From Raineyella fluvialis (lineage in GTDB: Bacteria > Actinomycetota > Actinomycetes > Propionibacteriales > Propionibacteriaceae): a stretch of 64,000 nucleotides of DNA. A program made the translations under genes and the position numbers. How positions within the stretch are numbered: position 1 is the stretch's first letter; every line of letters begins with the position of its first letter. The stretch is taken from positions 2,976,001-3,040,000 of the forward strand of contig NZ_CP045725.1 in NCBI RefSeq assembly GCF_009646095.1, written 5' to 3'. Shown here piece after piece: positions 21,358 to 34,311 of this stretch. Below the pieces are notes generated by a model. It did no database searches. It saw only the letters and a program-made list of their open reading frames with translations, and was not told the DNA's origin.

Positions 21358-22528
21358 GGCCGAGCGTGGCGAGACGTTCGGCCGCCTCGGCCAGCAGCGC
21401 CGGCCGCTTGCAGAACGCGAAGCGCACCAGGGACCGGGCGCCGGCGGGGTCGCTGTAGAAGACCGAACTCGGCACCGCGACAACGCCGCGCAGGTCCGGC
21501 AGACGCCAGCAGAAGTCGACGGCGTCGTCATACCCCAGCGGCGCGACGTCCGCGGTGACGAAGTAGGTGCCCTCGGTGGGATGAACGGTCATTCCGGCCG
21601 CCACCAGGCCCGGCACGAGGATGTCCCGCTGGTCCGCCAGTGCGGGCGCCATCGCCGCGAACCGCTCGTCGGGGAGCGCGAGCCCCTCGGCGATCGCCCA
21701 CTGGAACGGACCGCCGGACACGTACGTGAGGAATTGCTTTGCTGTCGTCACGGCCGTCACGAGTTCGGGGGTCGAACACACCCAGCCGATCTTCCAGCCG
21801 GTGGTGGAGAAGGTCTTGCCCGCCGAGGAGATCTGCACCGTGCGCTCCGCCATCCCCGGGAGCGTCGCCAGCGGGACGTACGGGGCGCCGCCGAAGGCCA
21901 GGTGTTCGTACACCTCGTCGGTGATCACCAGCAGGTCGTGCTCTACCGCGACGCGGGCCACCGCGTCCAGTTCCGCCGGACCGAGGACGTGACCGGTCGG
22001 ATTGTGCGGGGTGTTGATCAGCAGAAGGCGGGTGCGGTCGCTGATCGCCGCCCGCAGGTCGGCCTCGTCGAGGCGGTAGCCCGGCTCGGTGTCGGAGGGA
22101 TGGCGCAGCCGTACCGGCCGGGGGACCGCCCGTGCCATCGCGATCGCCGCGGTGTAGGAGTCGTACGTCGGCTCCAGCACCACGACCTCGTCGCCGGTGT
22201 CACACAGCGCGAGGATCGCCGCGGTCAGCGCTTCGGTCGCGCCGGCGGTGACCAGCACCTGCGTCGCCGGGTCGTACGACAGGCCGTACCAGTGCCGCTG
22301 GTGCTCCGCGATCGCCTCACGCAGGGCAGCGATGCCCCGCCCGGGCGGGTACTGGTTGTGCCCGGCGCGGATGGCGCGCACCGCGGCCTCCAACACCTCG
22401 GTCGGCCCGTCGGTGTCGGGGAAGCCCTGCCCGAGGTTGATCGCCCCCTTCTCCGCCGCCAACGCGCTCATCGACGCGAAGCTCGTGGTCCCGAAGGGGC
22501 GCAGGTGCGCCACCAGGTGGTCGGTCAT
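21353..22528 (-). CDS. Class I/II pyridoxal-phosphate aminotransferase
   Basis: A 391-residue fold-type I aminotransferase. It shows INLGQGFPDTDGP near the N-terminus, NQYPPGRGIAALREAIA, the NTPHNPTGHVL loop, DEVYEHLAF, the PLP-lysine motif SSAGKTFSTTGWKIGW and a C-terminal arginine in SLVRFAFCK. This pattern matches the kynurenine/methionine aminotransferase and DapC-like group; the amino acid used cannot be decided by eye. ATG 22528 is preferred, with a GTG at 22537 as alternative. It is single, convergent with aroKB and divergent from efp. Confidence 0.85.
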   Translation of the reverse strand: MTDHLVAHLRPFGTTSFASMSALAAEKGAINLGQGFPDTDGPTEVLEAAVRAIRAGHNQYPPGRGIAALREAIAEHQRHWYGLSYDPATQVLVTAGATEALTAAILALCDTGDEVVVLEPTYDSYTAAIAMARAVPRPVRLRHPSDTEPGYRLDEADLRAAISDRTRLLLINTPHNPTGHVLGPAELDAVARVAVEHDLLVITDEVYEHLAFGGAPYVPLATLPGMAERTVQISSAGKTFSTTGWKIGWVCSTPELVTAVTTAKQFLTYVSGGPFQWAIAEGLALPDERFAAMAPALADQRDILVPGLVAAGMTVHPTEGTYFVTADVAPLGYDDAVDFCWRLPDLRGVVAVPSSVFYSDPAGARSLVRFAFCKRPALLAEAAERLATLGR

Positions 22529-22616
22529 AGGGGTCACCGTACGCGTCGGGCCTGGACGGGAGTGTGGGGGTGGGGCCCGTGTGCCGGAACGATTGGGCGA
22601 AGATGGAGCCTACGAC

Positions 22617-22622
22617 TAGACT
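22617..22622 (+). promoter_or_regulatory. Candidate -10 box for efp-nusB
   Basis: TAGACT 57 bp before the GTG of efp, leaving a leader with a GAAAGG-like ribosome binding site near 22665-22670. Confidence 0.4.
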
Positions 22623-22679
22623 GTCTCGACGGCCCGCCCGGCCGGGTGGTCCGCGAGCGGTGGCGAAAGGCGGAGAAGC

Positions 22680-23237
22680 GTGGCTTCCACGAATGACATC
22701 AAGAACGGCATGATCCTCGATCTGGACGGTCAGCTGTGGCAGGTGCTGTGGTTCCAGCACCACAAGCCGGGCAAGGGCAACACGGTGGTCCGCACCAAGA
22801 TCAAGAACATCATGTCGGGCAAGATCGTCGACAAGACCTTCAACTCCGACACCAAGGTCGACACCGCCACCGTGGACCGCCGCGACATGCAGTACCTCTA
22901 CAACGACGGCGAGAACTACGTCTTCATGGACGTCACCAGCTTCGAGCAGCTGGAGCTCACCCCCGCGGTCGTCGGAGACGCCAAGGACTTCCTCCTCGAG
23001 GAGAACACCGCGACCGTCGCCATCCACGAGGGCACCCCGCTCTACATCGAGCTGCCGGCCTCCGTCGAGATGGAGATCACCTACACCGAGCCCGGCCTGC
23101 AGGGCGACCGCTCCACCGGAGGCACGAAGCCGGCCACGATCCAGACCGGGCGCCAGATCCAGGTCCCGCTGTTCCTCAACGTCGGCGACCGGGTCAAGGT
23201 CGACACCCGTACCGGCGACTACCTCGGCCGTCTGTGA
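22680..23237 (+). CDS. efp: Elongation factor P
   Basis: Binds stalled ribosomes between the P and E sites and relieves pausing at polyproline. The 185-residue protein has the three-barrel EF-P layout: KOW-like N-terminal domain with the loop HHKPGKG (Lys29 and Lys32 at the tip, the position modified in some bacteria), a middle OB domain ([20 protein letters not shown]) and a C-terminal OB domain ending in [17 protein letters not shown]. Length is standard. Start is GTG at 22680. nusB begins within its stop codon (GTGA). Confidence 0.97.
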   Translation: MASTNDIKNGMILDLDGQLWQVLWFQHHKPGKGNTVVRTKIKNIMSGKIVDKTFNSDTKVDTATVDRRDMQYLYNDGENYVFMDVTSFEQLELTPAVVGDAKDFLLEENTATVAIHEGTPLYIELPASVEMEITYTEPGLQGDRSTGGTKPATIQTGRQIQVPLFLNVGDRVKVDTRTGDYLGRL

Positions 23238-23653
23238 GCGGGACACCCCAGCGCCACCCCTCGTCCACCCGGCACAAGGCCCGCAAGCGCGCGCTCGACA
23301 TCCTCTTCGAGGCGGAGTTGCGCGGGCGGTCCGTGCTGGACACGCTCGCCGAGCGGACGGACGCCGCGGAGCCTCCGGTGCGCGACTACACCGGCGAGAT
23401 CGTCCGCGCCTTCAGCGACCACGCCGCCGACGTCGACGCCCGCATCAGCGCGGCGCTCGACAAGGACTGGTCGCTGGACCGCATGCCACTGGTCGACCGC
23501 ACGGCCTGCCGGATCGCGGTGACCGAGATGGCCTATCTCGCGCTGCCGATCGGCGTGGCCGTCACCGAAGCCATCGCCATGGTCGAGGAGCTCTCGACCG
23601 ACGAATCGCCGACATTCGTCAGTGGCGTCCTGAACAACGTCATCATCGACTGA
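23234..23653 (+). CDS. nusB: Transcription antitermination factor NusB
   Basis: RNA-binding antitermination factor working with NusE (S10) at boxA of rRNA operons. The 139-residue all-helical product has the conserved [19 protein letters not shown] near the N-terminus and the C-terminal [18 protein letters not shown] ... [20 protein letters not shown] ... FVSGVLNNV, the NusB signature. GTG at 23234 overlaps the efp stop by 4 bp, the usual efp-nusB coupling. carA follows 20 bp later behind its own ribosome binding site. Confidence 0.95.
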   Translation: MSGTPQRHPSSTRHKARKRALDILFEAELRGRSVLDTLAERTDAAEPPVRDYTGEIVRAFSDHAADVDARISAALDKDWSLDRMPLVDRTACRIAVTEMAYLALPIGVAVTEAIAMVEELSTDESPTFVSGVLNNVIID

Positions 23654-23673
23654 TCCCGAAAGGACCGTCCCCA

Positions 23674-24798
23674 ATGCCCGTCGCTCGTCACCGCGCACTG
23701 CTCGTATTGGAGGATGGTCGACACGTCGTCGGCACGTCCTTCGGGGCCGAGGGGGAGACCTTCGGTGAGGCGGTCTTCTCCACCGGCATGACCGGCTACC
23801 AGGAGACCCTCACCGATCCCTCGTACCGCAACCAGATCGTCGTCGCGACCGCGCCGCACATCGGCAACACCGGCTGGAACGACGAGGACGATGAGTCCGC
23901 GCACATCTGGGTCGCCGGCTACGTGGTCCGTGACCTCGCGCGGATCCCCTCCAACTGGCGGTCCCGCCGCACCCTGGAGGAGGCGATGCGGGCCCAGGGC
24001 ATCGTCGGCATCGCTGGGGTCGACACCAGGGCGCTGACCCGGCACCTGCGCGAGCGCGGCGCGATGCGGATGGCGATCTCCACCACTGAGACCGACCCGC
24101 AGGCGTTGCTCGCCCGCGTGCTGGCCCAGCCGTCGATGGCCGGGCAGAACCTCGTCGGGGATGTCACGACCACCGAGCCGTACGTCGTCGAGGCGATCGG
24201 GGAGAAGCGGCTCGCCCTGGCCGCGGTCGACCTGGGCATCAAGTCGATGACCCCGCACCGGCTCGCCGAGCGCGGCGTGGAGACCACGGTCTTCCCCGCC
24301 GATGTCACGTACGAGCAGCTGATGGCGATCAAGCCCGACGGGGTGTTCTTCTCCAACGGCCCCGGCGACCCCGCCACGGCCGATACCCAGGTGGCGCTGC
24401 TGCAGCAGGTCCTCGCCGGCGGCACCCCGTTCTTCGGGATCTGCTTCGGCAACCAGCTCTTCGGCCGTGCCCTGGGCTTCGGGACGTACAAGCTCAAGTA
24501 CGGCCACCGCGGGATCAACCAGCCGGTGAAGGACCTGTCCACCGGCAAGGTCGAGGTCACCTCGCACAACCACGGCTTCGCCGTCGACGCGCCCCGTGAG
24601 GGCAGCACCGAGACCCCGTACGGCCAGGCCCGGGTGAGCCACGTCAACCTCAACGACGACGTGGTCGAGGGCCTCGCCCTGCATGACGCGGAGGGCCGGC
24701 TCACGGCCTTCTCCGTGCAGTACCACCCGGAGGCCGCCGCCGGACCGCACGACGCCAGCTACCTCTTCGACCGTTTCGTCGCCCTGATGGAGGCCTGA
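23674..24798 (+). CDS. carA: Carbamoyl phosphate synthase small subunit
   Basis: Glutaminase subunit that hydrolyses glutamine and channels ammonia to CarB for pyrimidine and arginine synthesis. The 374-residue protein has the CPSase_sm N-terminal domain ([20 protein letters not shown]) and a class I glutamine amidotransferase domain with FFSNGPGDP, nucleophile Cys in [13 protein letters not shown] and catalytic His/Glu in [11 protein letters not shown]. The ATG at 23674 follows GAAAGGA. carB begins 2 bp after its stop. In many actinobacteria pyrR-pyrB-pyrC precede carA; here nusB does. Confidence 0.96.
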   Translation: MPVARHRALLVLEDGRHVVGTSFGAEGETFGEAVFSTGMTGYQETLTDPSYRNQIVVATAPHIGNTGWNDEDDESAHIWVAGYVVRDLARIPSNWRSRRTLEEAMRAQGIVGIAGVDTRALTRHLRERGAMRMAISTTETDPQALLARVLAQPSMAGQNLVGDVTTTEPYVVEAIGEKRLALAAVDLGIKSMTPHRLAERGVETTVFPADVTYEQLMAIKPDGVFFSNGPGDPATADTQVALLQQVLAGGTPFFGICFGNQLFGRALGFGTYKLKYGHRGINQPVKDLSTGKVEVTSHNHGFAVDAPREGSTETPYGQARVSHVNLNDDVVEGLALHDAEGRLTAFSVQYHPEAAAGPHDASYLFDRFVALMEA

Positions 24799-24800
24799 GA

Positions 24801-28165
<3,365 letters not shown>

Positions 28166-28166
28166 C

Positions 28167-29275
28167 ATGCGCCCGCACCTGCCCGCAGCCCTGGTCGACG
28201 CCGCGTACGACGGCGTCGGCCGCCCGGCCCTGTTCCGCATCGGCGGAGGAGACCCCGAGGTCGCCCACGAGACGACGCTGGACTGGCTGACCTGGTGGGG
28301 GCGCACGCCGGCGCGCCGGGCGATCCTCGAACTGGCGTTCGGCAGCCGGGGACGACCCGTGGACGTGGCGGGGATCCGCTTCGAGGGGCCGGTCGGCCTG
28401 GCCGCCGGGATGGACAAGGACGCCCGCGCCCTGATGGCCTGGTCGCGGCTGGGGTTCTCCCACGTCGAGTTCGGCACGGTCACGGGCCGTCCCCAGCCCG
28501 GCAATCCGAAGCCGCGGATGTTCCGGCTGCGGGACAGCCGCGGTGTGATCAACCGGATGGGGTTCAACAACGCCGGCGCCGAGGCGATCGCGGCCCGGCT
28601 CGAGCTGGCCGGGGTCCGGCGCGGCAACCTCGCCGCGGGCATGCCGGTCGGTGTGTCGATCGGCAAGACGAAGGTGGTCGCACTCGAGGACGCCGTCGAG
28701 GACTACCTGTCCTCCGTACGCCACCTCGTCCACCTGGTCGACTACCTCGCCATCAACGTGTCCAGCCCGAACACGCCGGGTCTGCGTTCCCTTCAGGGTG
28801 CCGACGAACTGTCCGCCCTGGTCCATGCCCTCGTGGACGAGGCCGCGGTCCAGGCCGAGGAATCGTCCCAGTCGGTGCTCGGCCCGGTCCCGATCTTCGT
28901 CAAGATCGCCCCCGATCTGGAGTGGTCCGCCATCGACGAGGCGCTCGCGGTCTGCGAGGCCGCCGGTGCGTCCGGGGTGATCGCCACGAACACCACGCTG
29001 GGGCGCAACGGTCTGGCGCCCGCGGACGTCGCGCGGGGGCCGAAGCGGGTGGCCTGTCCGGCGCCCCGCTGACCGCCCGGGCCCTCGAGGTGGTGTCGTA
29101 CGTCACGCAGCACACCTCACTGCCGGTGATCGGGGTCGGCGGCATCATGACGGCGGATGATGCGCGGGCGATGCTGCAGGCGGGCGCGGCCCTGGTGCAG
29201 GTCTACACCGGCTTCATCTACTCCGGACCGGGACTGGTCCGCGACATCAACAGGCTCGGCGACCCCCGGGCCTGA
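28167..29275 (+). CDS. pyrD: Dihydroorotate dehydrogenase, quinone type (single-base frameshift)
   Basis: Oxidises dihydroorotate to orotate, passing electrons to quinone at the membrane. The N-terminal extension before the barrel and the length (369 residues once repaired) fit class 2 PyrD. Visible motifs are [31 protein letters not shown], the catalytic [22 protein letters not shown] and, after the break, [17 protein letters not shown] with [10 protein letters not shown]. The break is at five Gs (29035-29039), where six are expected: ARG then [11 protein letters not shown] resumes one frame over. It starts directly after the carB stop and precedes pyrF by 13 bp. Probably intact in the organism. 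Confidence 0.92.
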
Positions 29276-29288
29276 TACAGGAGGCACC

Positions 29289-30146
29289 ATGCCCGACTCC
29301 AGCTACGCCGCCCGACTCGGAGCGGTGACCGCCGCCCGTGGCCGGCTCTGCGTCGGTATCGACCCGCACCCCTCGATGCTCGATGCCTGGGGCCTGCCGC
29401 ACACCGCCGCCGGCCTCGAGTCCTGCGCCCGTGGGATGGTGGAAGCACTGGGCGAGACCGTCGCCACCTTCAAGCCCCAGTCCGCGCTCTTCGAGGAGTA
29501 CGGCGCGGCCGGTATCGCCGTCCTGGAGAGCGTCCTCGACGACATCCGGGCCGCCGGCGCCCTGTCCATCCTCGACGTCAAGCGGGGAGACATCGGCTCG
29601 ACGATGGCCGGCTATGCCCGCGCCTACCTGCGCGACGAGGCCCCGCTGGCCGCGGACGCGATCACGCTGAGCCCCTACCTGGGGTACGACTCCTTGCTGC
29701 CGGCCATCGACCTGGCCATCGCGTCCGGGCGTGGGGTCTACGTGCTGGCCCGCACCTCGAACCCGGAGGGTGACCACGTCCAGCTCGCTGTCGGGGACGA
29801 CGGCCGGGTGGTGGCCCAGCAGATCGTCGACGCGGCCACGGAGACGAACCGCCGGGTCCTTGCCGAGCTGCCCCCGGAGGGTGCCACAGCTCCCGCCATC
29901 GGTCCGGTCGGCCTGGTCGTGGGCGCCACCCGGCTCGACACGGGGGTCGACCTCGATGCCTTCAACGGGTCGATCCTGGCGCCGGGCATCGGCGCCCAGG
30001 GCGGGAAAGTGACCGATCTACCCGCCATCTTCGGGGCTTCGCTCGGTCATGTGCTGCCGACGACGAGTCGTGGTGTGATGGCCGCGGGGCCGGGGGCGGA
30101 GGCTTTGCGTCAGGCCGCCCGCACGCAGGTCATGTCCATGGTCTAA
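29289..30146 (+). CDS. pyrF: Orotidine 5'-phosphate decarboxylase, type 2
   Basis: Last step of UMP synthesis, decarboxylating OMP. The 285-residue product belongs to the longer type 2 family: LCVGIDPHPSMLDAWGL, FKPQSALFEEYG, the catalytic DVKRGDIGSTMAGYA and LAPGIGAQGG near the phosphate-binding site. The ATG at 29289 follows an ACAGGAGG ribosome binding site; upstream in-frame sequence overlaps pyrD and is discarded. It closes the carA-carB-pyrD-pyrF run, and mihF follows from its own probable promoter. Confidence 0.95.
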   Translation: MPDSSYAARLGAVTAARGRLCVGIDPHPSMLDAWGLPHTAAGLESCARGMVEALGETVATFKPQSALFEEYGAAGIAVLESVLDDIRAAGALSILDVKRGDIGSTMAGYARAYLRDEAPLAADAITLSPYLGYDSLLPAIDLAIASGRGVYVLARTSNPEGDHVQLAVGDDGRVVAQQIVDAATETNRRVLAELPPEGATAPAIGPVGLVVGATRLDTGVDLDAFNGSILAPGIGAQGGKVTDLPAIFGASLGHVLPTTSRGVMAAGPGAEALRQAARTQVMSMV

Positions 30147-30149
30147 CCT
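30144..30149 (+). promoter_or_regulatory. Candidate -10 box for mihF-gmk-rpoZ
   Basis: TAACCT overlapping the pyrF stop codon, 41 bp before the mihF start; a purine-rich AAAGGGG ribosome binding site lies in the leader. Low-information motif, so tentative. Confidence 0.3.
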
Positions 30150-30190
30150 GCAACGCGTAGAGCGGGAGACGTCATGCGAAAGGGGCCACG

Positions 30191-30502
30191 GTGCCGATCC
30201 CACCCTTGAGCGAGGAGCAGTTGCAGGACGCCCGCGCGGCCGCTGCACGTGCCCGCCGGGAACGCGCGACCATCAAGGCCAAGGTCAGGGCGGGTGAGCT
30301 CACCGTCGGGGACGTGCTCGATCTGGCCGCCGGAGACGATATCATCGCCCACATCCGCGTGGTCGACCTGCTGAAGTCCGTCTCGCGGGTCGGTCCCAAG
30401 CGCGCCGAGGTGTTGATGGAACGGTTCGACATCGCTTCCGGAAGGAGGCTGCGCGGCCTGGGCCGGCATCAGATCGCCGCACTGAAGAAGGAGTTCTCGT
30501 GA
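30191..30502 (+). CDS. mihF: Integration host factor, actinobacterial type
   Basis: Essential nucleoid-associated protein of actinobacteria, unrelated in fold to proteobacterial IHF. The 103-residue product has a basic N-terminal helix ([20 protein letters not shown]), a helical core ([20 protein letters not shown]) and a helix-two-turn-helix DNA-binding region ([20 protein letters not shown], then [19 protein letters not shown]). Length matches the roughly 105-residue family. GTG at 30191 is preceded by AAAGGGG. It overlaps gmk by 4 bp; pyrF-mihF-gmk-rpoZ is a standard actinobacterial order. Confidence 0.95.
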   Translation: MPIPPLSEEQLQDARAAAARARRERATIKAKVRAGELTVGDVLDLAAGDDIIAHIRVVDLLKSVSRVGPKRAEVLMERFDIASGRRLRGLGRHQIAALKKEFS

Positions 30503-31058
30503 CGGGTGGCCCCGGTCGAGTCGTCGTGTTGTCAGGTCCCACCGCGGTGGGCAAGGGCACCGTGATGACCCGGTTGCGGCAACGCCACCCCGAGGCGTAC
30601 GTCTCCGTCTCCGCCACCACCCGACCTGCCCGTCCGGGCGAGATCGACGGTGTGCACTACCGCTTCCTCTCCGACGCGCAGTTCGACGCGCTGATCGCCG
30701 AGGGGGCCTGCTGGAGTGGGCCGAGGTGCACGGCGCCGCCCGCTACGGCACGCCCCGGGGTCCGGTCGACGAGGCGGTCAGCGCGGGTCGTACGGTCATC
30801 CTCGAGATCGACCTGCAGGGCGCGCGCCAGGTGAAGGGGAACTGTCCCGAGGCCTATTTCGTCTTCCTGGCCCCGCCGAGCACCGAGGAACTGGTCCGTC
30901 GACTCCAGGGTCGCGGGACGGAGACGGCGGAGCAGCAGGCTCGCCGCCTGGAGACCGCCAACACCGAGATGGCGGCACGTGACGAATTCGACGTGGTCCT
31001 CGTGAATGAGGATGTCGAGCGAACCGTCGACAAGCTGGTAGAGTTGTGTGGTCTGTGA
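30499..31058 (+). CDS. gmk: Guanylate kinase (single-base frameshift)
   Basis: Phosphorylates GMP to GDP. The first part (30499 onward) has the P-loop region [16 protein letters not shown] and [19 protein letters not shown]; the second, one frame over, has [28 protein letters not shown] and [20 protein letters not shown], ending at 31058. The slip is at five Gs (30702-30706), where six restore [13 protein letters not shown] and a normal 186-residue enzyme. GTG at 30499 overlaps the mihF stop. Guanylate kinase is essential, which strongly suggests a sequence error. rpoZ follows 40 bp downstream. Confidence 0.93.
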
Positions 31059-31098
31059 CACCGTCGGTGCCACGCTCCTAGGTTGCAGAAGGCTGATC

Positions 31099-31515
31099 TT
31101 GACTACTGAATCCACGCCCCCGGGAATCACGAACCCTCCGATCGACGACCTGCTGACGCATGTCGACTCGAAGTACCGACTGGTGCTGTTCGCCGCGAAG
31201 CGTGCCCGCCAGATCAACGCCTACTACGCCCAGCTCGGCGGTGGGCTGCTCGAGAACGTCGGTCCGCTCGTCGAGACCGAGATCCAGGAGAAGCCCCTCT
31301 CGATCGCCCTGCGCGAGGTCAACGAGGGCCTTCTCGAGTTCACCGAGATCGACCCCGAGGCCGAGGCCGCTGCCCAGCAGGCCGCCTTCGGTGAGGACTT
31401 CCTCGAGGGTGACTTCGGGTCGTACGACTTCGGCGACGGCCTCGACGCCGGCGACGGCTTCGATCTGCCCGGCAGCGAGCCGGTGAGCGACGAGTCCACG
31501 GACAAGCAGGACTGA
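31099..31515 (+). CDS. rpoZ: RNA polymerase omega subunit
   Basis: Small RNA polymerase subunit that chaperones beta-prime and takes part in (p)ppGpp sensing in some bacteria. The conserved part spans [50 protein letters not shown] and [16 protein letters not shown]. It ends in an acidic, Gly/Asp-rich tail of about 50 residues ([18 protein letters not shown]), longer than in most omegas. I choose the TTG at 31099 because it stands 6 nt after AGAAGG and just before the conserved segment; a GTG at 31048 would overlap gmk. coaBC follows 9 bp later, as is usual. Confidence 0.92.
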   Translation: MTTESTPPGITNPPIDDLLTHVDSKYRLVLFAAKRARQINAYYAQLGGGLLENVGPLVETEIQEKPLSIALREVNEGLLEFTEIDPEAEAAAQQAAFGEDFLEGDFGSYDFGDGLDAGDGFDLPGSEPVSDESTDKQD

Positions 31516-31524
31516 CCGCCAGCC

Positions 31525-32745
31525 ATGGCTCGGGTCATCCTCGGCGTCGCCGGTGGCATCGCCGCCTACAAGGCTTGTGAGGTCATCCGGCGGCTGAGGG
31601 ACTCGGGCCATGACGTATGCGTCGTACCGACCGCGAACGCCCTGAACTTCGTCGGGGCGACCACGTGGGAGGCGCTGTCGGGCCACCCCGTCAACACCGA
31701 CGTGTGGACCGGCGCGGCCGACGTCCCGCATGTGCGGTTGGGGCAGGAGGCCGACCTCGTGCTGGTGGCGCCCGCGACAGCCGATCTGCTCGCCCGGGCG
31801 GCCGCGGGGCGCGCCGACGACCTGCTGACCAACGTGTTGCTCACCGCCCATTGTCCGGTGGTGATGTTCCCGGCGATGCACACCGAGATGTGGCTGCACG
31901 CCGCCACCCGGGCCAACGTGGCCACCCTCCGGGAACGCGGGGTCGTCATCGCCGATCCCGACTCCGGTCGACTCACCGGGGCCGACTCGGGACCCGGCCG
32001 ACTGCCCGACCCGGTCGACATCCGGGCGGTGGCGGAGGCCCTCCTCGAACGCCCCGAGCTCGCCGGCCCGGTCGCCGCCCGTGACATGGCCGGGCTGCGC
32101 GTCGTCGTTTCGGCCGGCGGCACCCAGGAGGCCCTCGACCCGGTCCGGTTCCTCGGCAATCACTCCTCGGGACTGATGGGCATCGGCATCGCCCGCGCCG
32201 CCCTGCTGCGCGGGGCGGAGGTGACTCTGGTCGCCGCACGGATGGACCATGAACCGCCCGCCGGGGTAGAGGTGCGTCGCGTCGTCTCGACCGGTGATCT
32301 CGCCCGCGCCATGCAGGAACTGTCGCCCTCGGCCGACGTGGTGGTGATGGCGGCCGCACCGGCGGACTTCACGGCGGCGGATCCCGCGGACCGAAAGATC
32401 AAGAAGCAGGGCACCTCGGGTCTGACGCTGGAGTTGGTCCAGACCACCGATGTGCTGGCCTCGTTGGCCGCGGACCGGCCCTCGGGCCAGACGCTGGTCG
32501 GGTTCGCTGCGGAGACCGCCGACAGCCGCGCCCACCTGGTCGAGCTCGGCACCACCAAGCTGGCCCACAAGGGCGCCGACCTGCTGGTCTGCAATGACGT
32601 GACCGGTGGCAAGGTCTTCGGTCATGCCGACACAGCCGCGGTCATCATCGACCGCAGCGGCATCGTGGCGGAATGTGCCGGCAGCAAGGATGTCGTGGCG
32701 CACTCGATCTGCGACGCCGTCCTGGCCGAACGCGCCGGTCGATAG
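31525..32745 (+). CDS. coaBC: Bifunctional phosphopantothenoylcysteine decarboxylase/synthetase
   Basis: Two steps of coenzyme A synthesis: the CoaB part ligates cysteine to phosphopantothenate (CTP-dependent) and the CoaC part decarboxylates the product (FMN-dependent). The 406-residue protein has an N-terminal flavoprotein domain (ILGVAGGIAAYKACEVIRRL, FPAMHTEMW) and a C-terminal synthetase domain (VVSAGGTQEALDPVRFLGNH, SSGLMGIGIA, APADFTAADPADRKIKK, LLVCNDVTGGKVFG). The ATG is at 31525. It follows rpoZ as in other actinobacteria, but metK, which normally comes next, is absent. Confidence 0.96.
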   Translation: MARVILGVAGGIAAYKACEVIRRLRDSGHDVCVVPTANALNFVGATTWEALSGHPVNTDVWTGAADVPHVRLGQEADLVLVAPATADLLARAAAGRADDLLTNVLLTAHCPVVMFPAMHTEMWLHAATRANVATLRERGVVIADPDSGRLTGADSGPGRLPDPVDIRAVAEALLERPELAGPVAARDMAGLRVVVSAGGTQEALDPVRFLGNHSSGLMGIGIARAALLRGAEVTLVAARMDHEPPAGVEVRRVVSTGDLARAMQELSPSADVVVMAAAPADFTAADPADRKIKKQGTSGLTLELVQTTDVLASLAADRPSGQTLVGFAAETADSRAHLVELGTTKLAHKGADLLVCNDVTGGKVFGHADTAAVIIDRSGIVAECAGSKDVVAHSICDAVLAERAGR

Positions 32746-32811
32746 GGGCCGACCCCTCAGCGACCGCCGGCCCGGATGCGTACGTACGTCTGGATTGTCA
32801 GAGCCGCCCCG

Positions 32812-32817
32812 TAGCCT
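32812..32817 (+). promoter_or_regulatory. Candidate -10 box for the DUF222/HNH gene
   Basis: TAGCCT ends 6 nt before the ATG at 32824, in the 78-bp gap after coaBC. The GAAGG between them could also act as a ribosome binding site, so leaderless transcription is possible but not certain. Confidence 0.35.
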
Positions 32818-32823
32818 GAAGGC

Positions 32824-34311
32824 ATGATCGCGAGCGACGAGCGTCCCTGGGACGACGGGGGAGATGCCTTGGGCTGGGTGTCGCCGGACGGGCCTCTGCC
32901 CGCCGGCCCGGTCGCGACCTGCGACCACCTCCGGACGCTGCGGTCACTGCGAGCCGGCGTGGAGGCCCGCGAGCTGGTGCTGGTTGCCCACCTGTGCGAC
33001 GAGGCACCGCCGCCCCCGCAGCAGCACGGACTCGTGCCCGGGCGCACCGCGATGGTCCCCGGAGGTGCCGACGGCACGCCCAGGATCCCGGAGTTCCTTC
33101 ATCTGGAGCTCGGCCCCCTGCTGGGCACCACCCCGTTCTCCGCCCGCCGTCTGATCGCCGATGTGCTCGATCTGCGCCATCGCCTGCCGCGGCTGTGGCA
33201 GGCGGTGCTGGACCTGGCGGTCCCGGTGTCCCTCGCCCGTCGGGTCGCCGCTCTGTGCGCCACCAGCGGCCTGTCGAGGGACCAGGCGCGAGGAGTGGAC
33301 GAGGCTCTGGACGGCCGGCTGGCCGGGCTCGGCTTCGGTCGGGCGATGGCCCTGGCGGAGGCCGAGGTGATCCGCGCCGACCCCGAGAGGGCCCGTCAGC
33401 AGGAGGAGCGTGCCCGCACCGAGCGGACCTTCCGGCTCGGGCGCCCGGATGATTCGGGCACCAGGAGTGTGTACGCCCGGGTCAACGCCGCGGATGCGGT
33501 CCATCTCAAGGCGATGGTCGGACGGCTGGCGGACGTGTTCGCCGGCGCCGGCGACGAGCGGTCAACGGGTGAACGGGAAGCCCGGGCCCTGGGCCTGCTG
33601 GCCACCCCGGCCAGGGCGGTCGCTGTTCTGGCCGGCGCCCGCACCCCACAGCCGGCGCTGGACGGCGAGCAGGATCCCGACCTGGGACAGCGCGCTGCCT
33701 GGAACGACCCGCAGGCGCTCGCCGCGGTGGCGGACGCGTTGGCCGGCATCGACCCCGATCGTCTCGCCCCACCAGTGCGGCTCTACGTGCACACCGACGC
33801 CGACCACCTCGGCCCCGATGACGTGGCTCGGGTGGAGGGCGGCCGGGCCGTTCTGGTGGGCGAGTTGCGCGAGTTGCTGGCCGACAGCCGTGTGCGCCTC
33901 ACCCAGGTGATCGACCACCGCGAGTCGGTGGCGACCGACGCGTACGAGGTGCCGGCGGCGATGCGGGAGAGGATGTGCACCGCCCAGCCGTTCGAGGTCT
34001 TCCCCTGGTCGACGCGGCGCTCACGGGGCCTGGACATGGACCACACCCGTCCGTTCCACCCCGGCATCGCCCGTCAGACCCGCCCTGGCAATCTGGGGCC
34101 GTTGAGCCGTACCGTCCACCGGGCCCGCACCCACGGCGGCTTCTCCTTGCGCCAGCCGTTGCCGGGCCTGTGGATCTGGCGGACGCCGTTGGGTGGGGTC
34201 CATTCGGTGTCGAATCGCGGGGCGCGCAGTTGGAACCGCCAGCACAGCACCCTCGACATCATCCTGCTGCACCAGCTGTCGTCGGGACCCGGCCGGTCAG
34301 AGGACCCGTAG
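32824..34311 (+). CDS. DUF222 and HNH-like domain protein
   Basis: A 495-residue protein of the DUF222 (13E12 repeat) group found in many, often variable, copies in actinobacterial genomes. The N-terminal two-thirds is helical, with TPFSARRLIADVLDLRHRLP, SLARRVAALCATSGL and RSVYARVNAADAVHLKAMVG. The C-terminus has an HNH-nuclease-like core: DMDHTRPFHPG, RPGNLGPLSRTVHRARTHGG and LWIWRTPLGG. The usual zinc cysteines of many HNH domains are not seen. A role as an endonuclease or in a mobile context is often assumed but unproven. The gene sits where metK would be expected and its last 15 bp overlap convergent rsmB. Confidence 0.8.
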   Translation: MIASDERPWDDGGDALGWVSPDGPLPAGPVATCDHLRTLRSLRAGVEARELVLVAHLCDEAPPPPQQHGLVPGRTAMVPGGADGTPRIPEFLHLELGPLLGTTPFSARRLIADVLDLRHRLPRLWQAVLDLAVPVSLARRVAALCATSGLSRDQARGVDEALDGRLAGLGFGRAMALAEAEVIRADPERARQQEERARTERTFRLGRPDDSGTRSVYARVNAADAVHLKAMVGRLADVFAGAGDERSTGEREARALGLLATPARAVAVLAGARTPQPALDGEQDPDLGQRAAWNDPQALAAVADALAGIDPDRLAPPVRLYVHTDADHLGPDDVARVEGGRAVLVGELRELLADSRVRLTQVIDHRESVATDAYEVPAAMRERMCTAQPFEVFPWSTRRSRGLDMDHTRPFHPGIARQTRPGNLGPLSRTVHRARTHGGFSLRQPLPGLWIWRTPLGGVHSVSNRGARSWNRQHSTLDIILLHQLSSGPGRSEDP

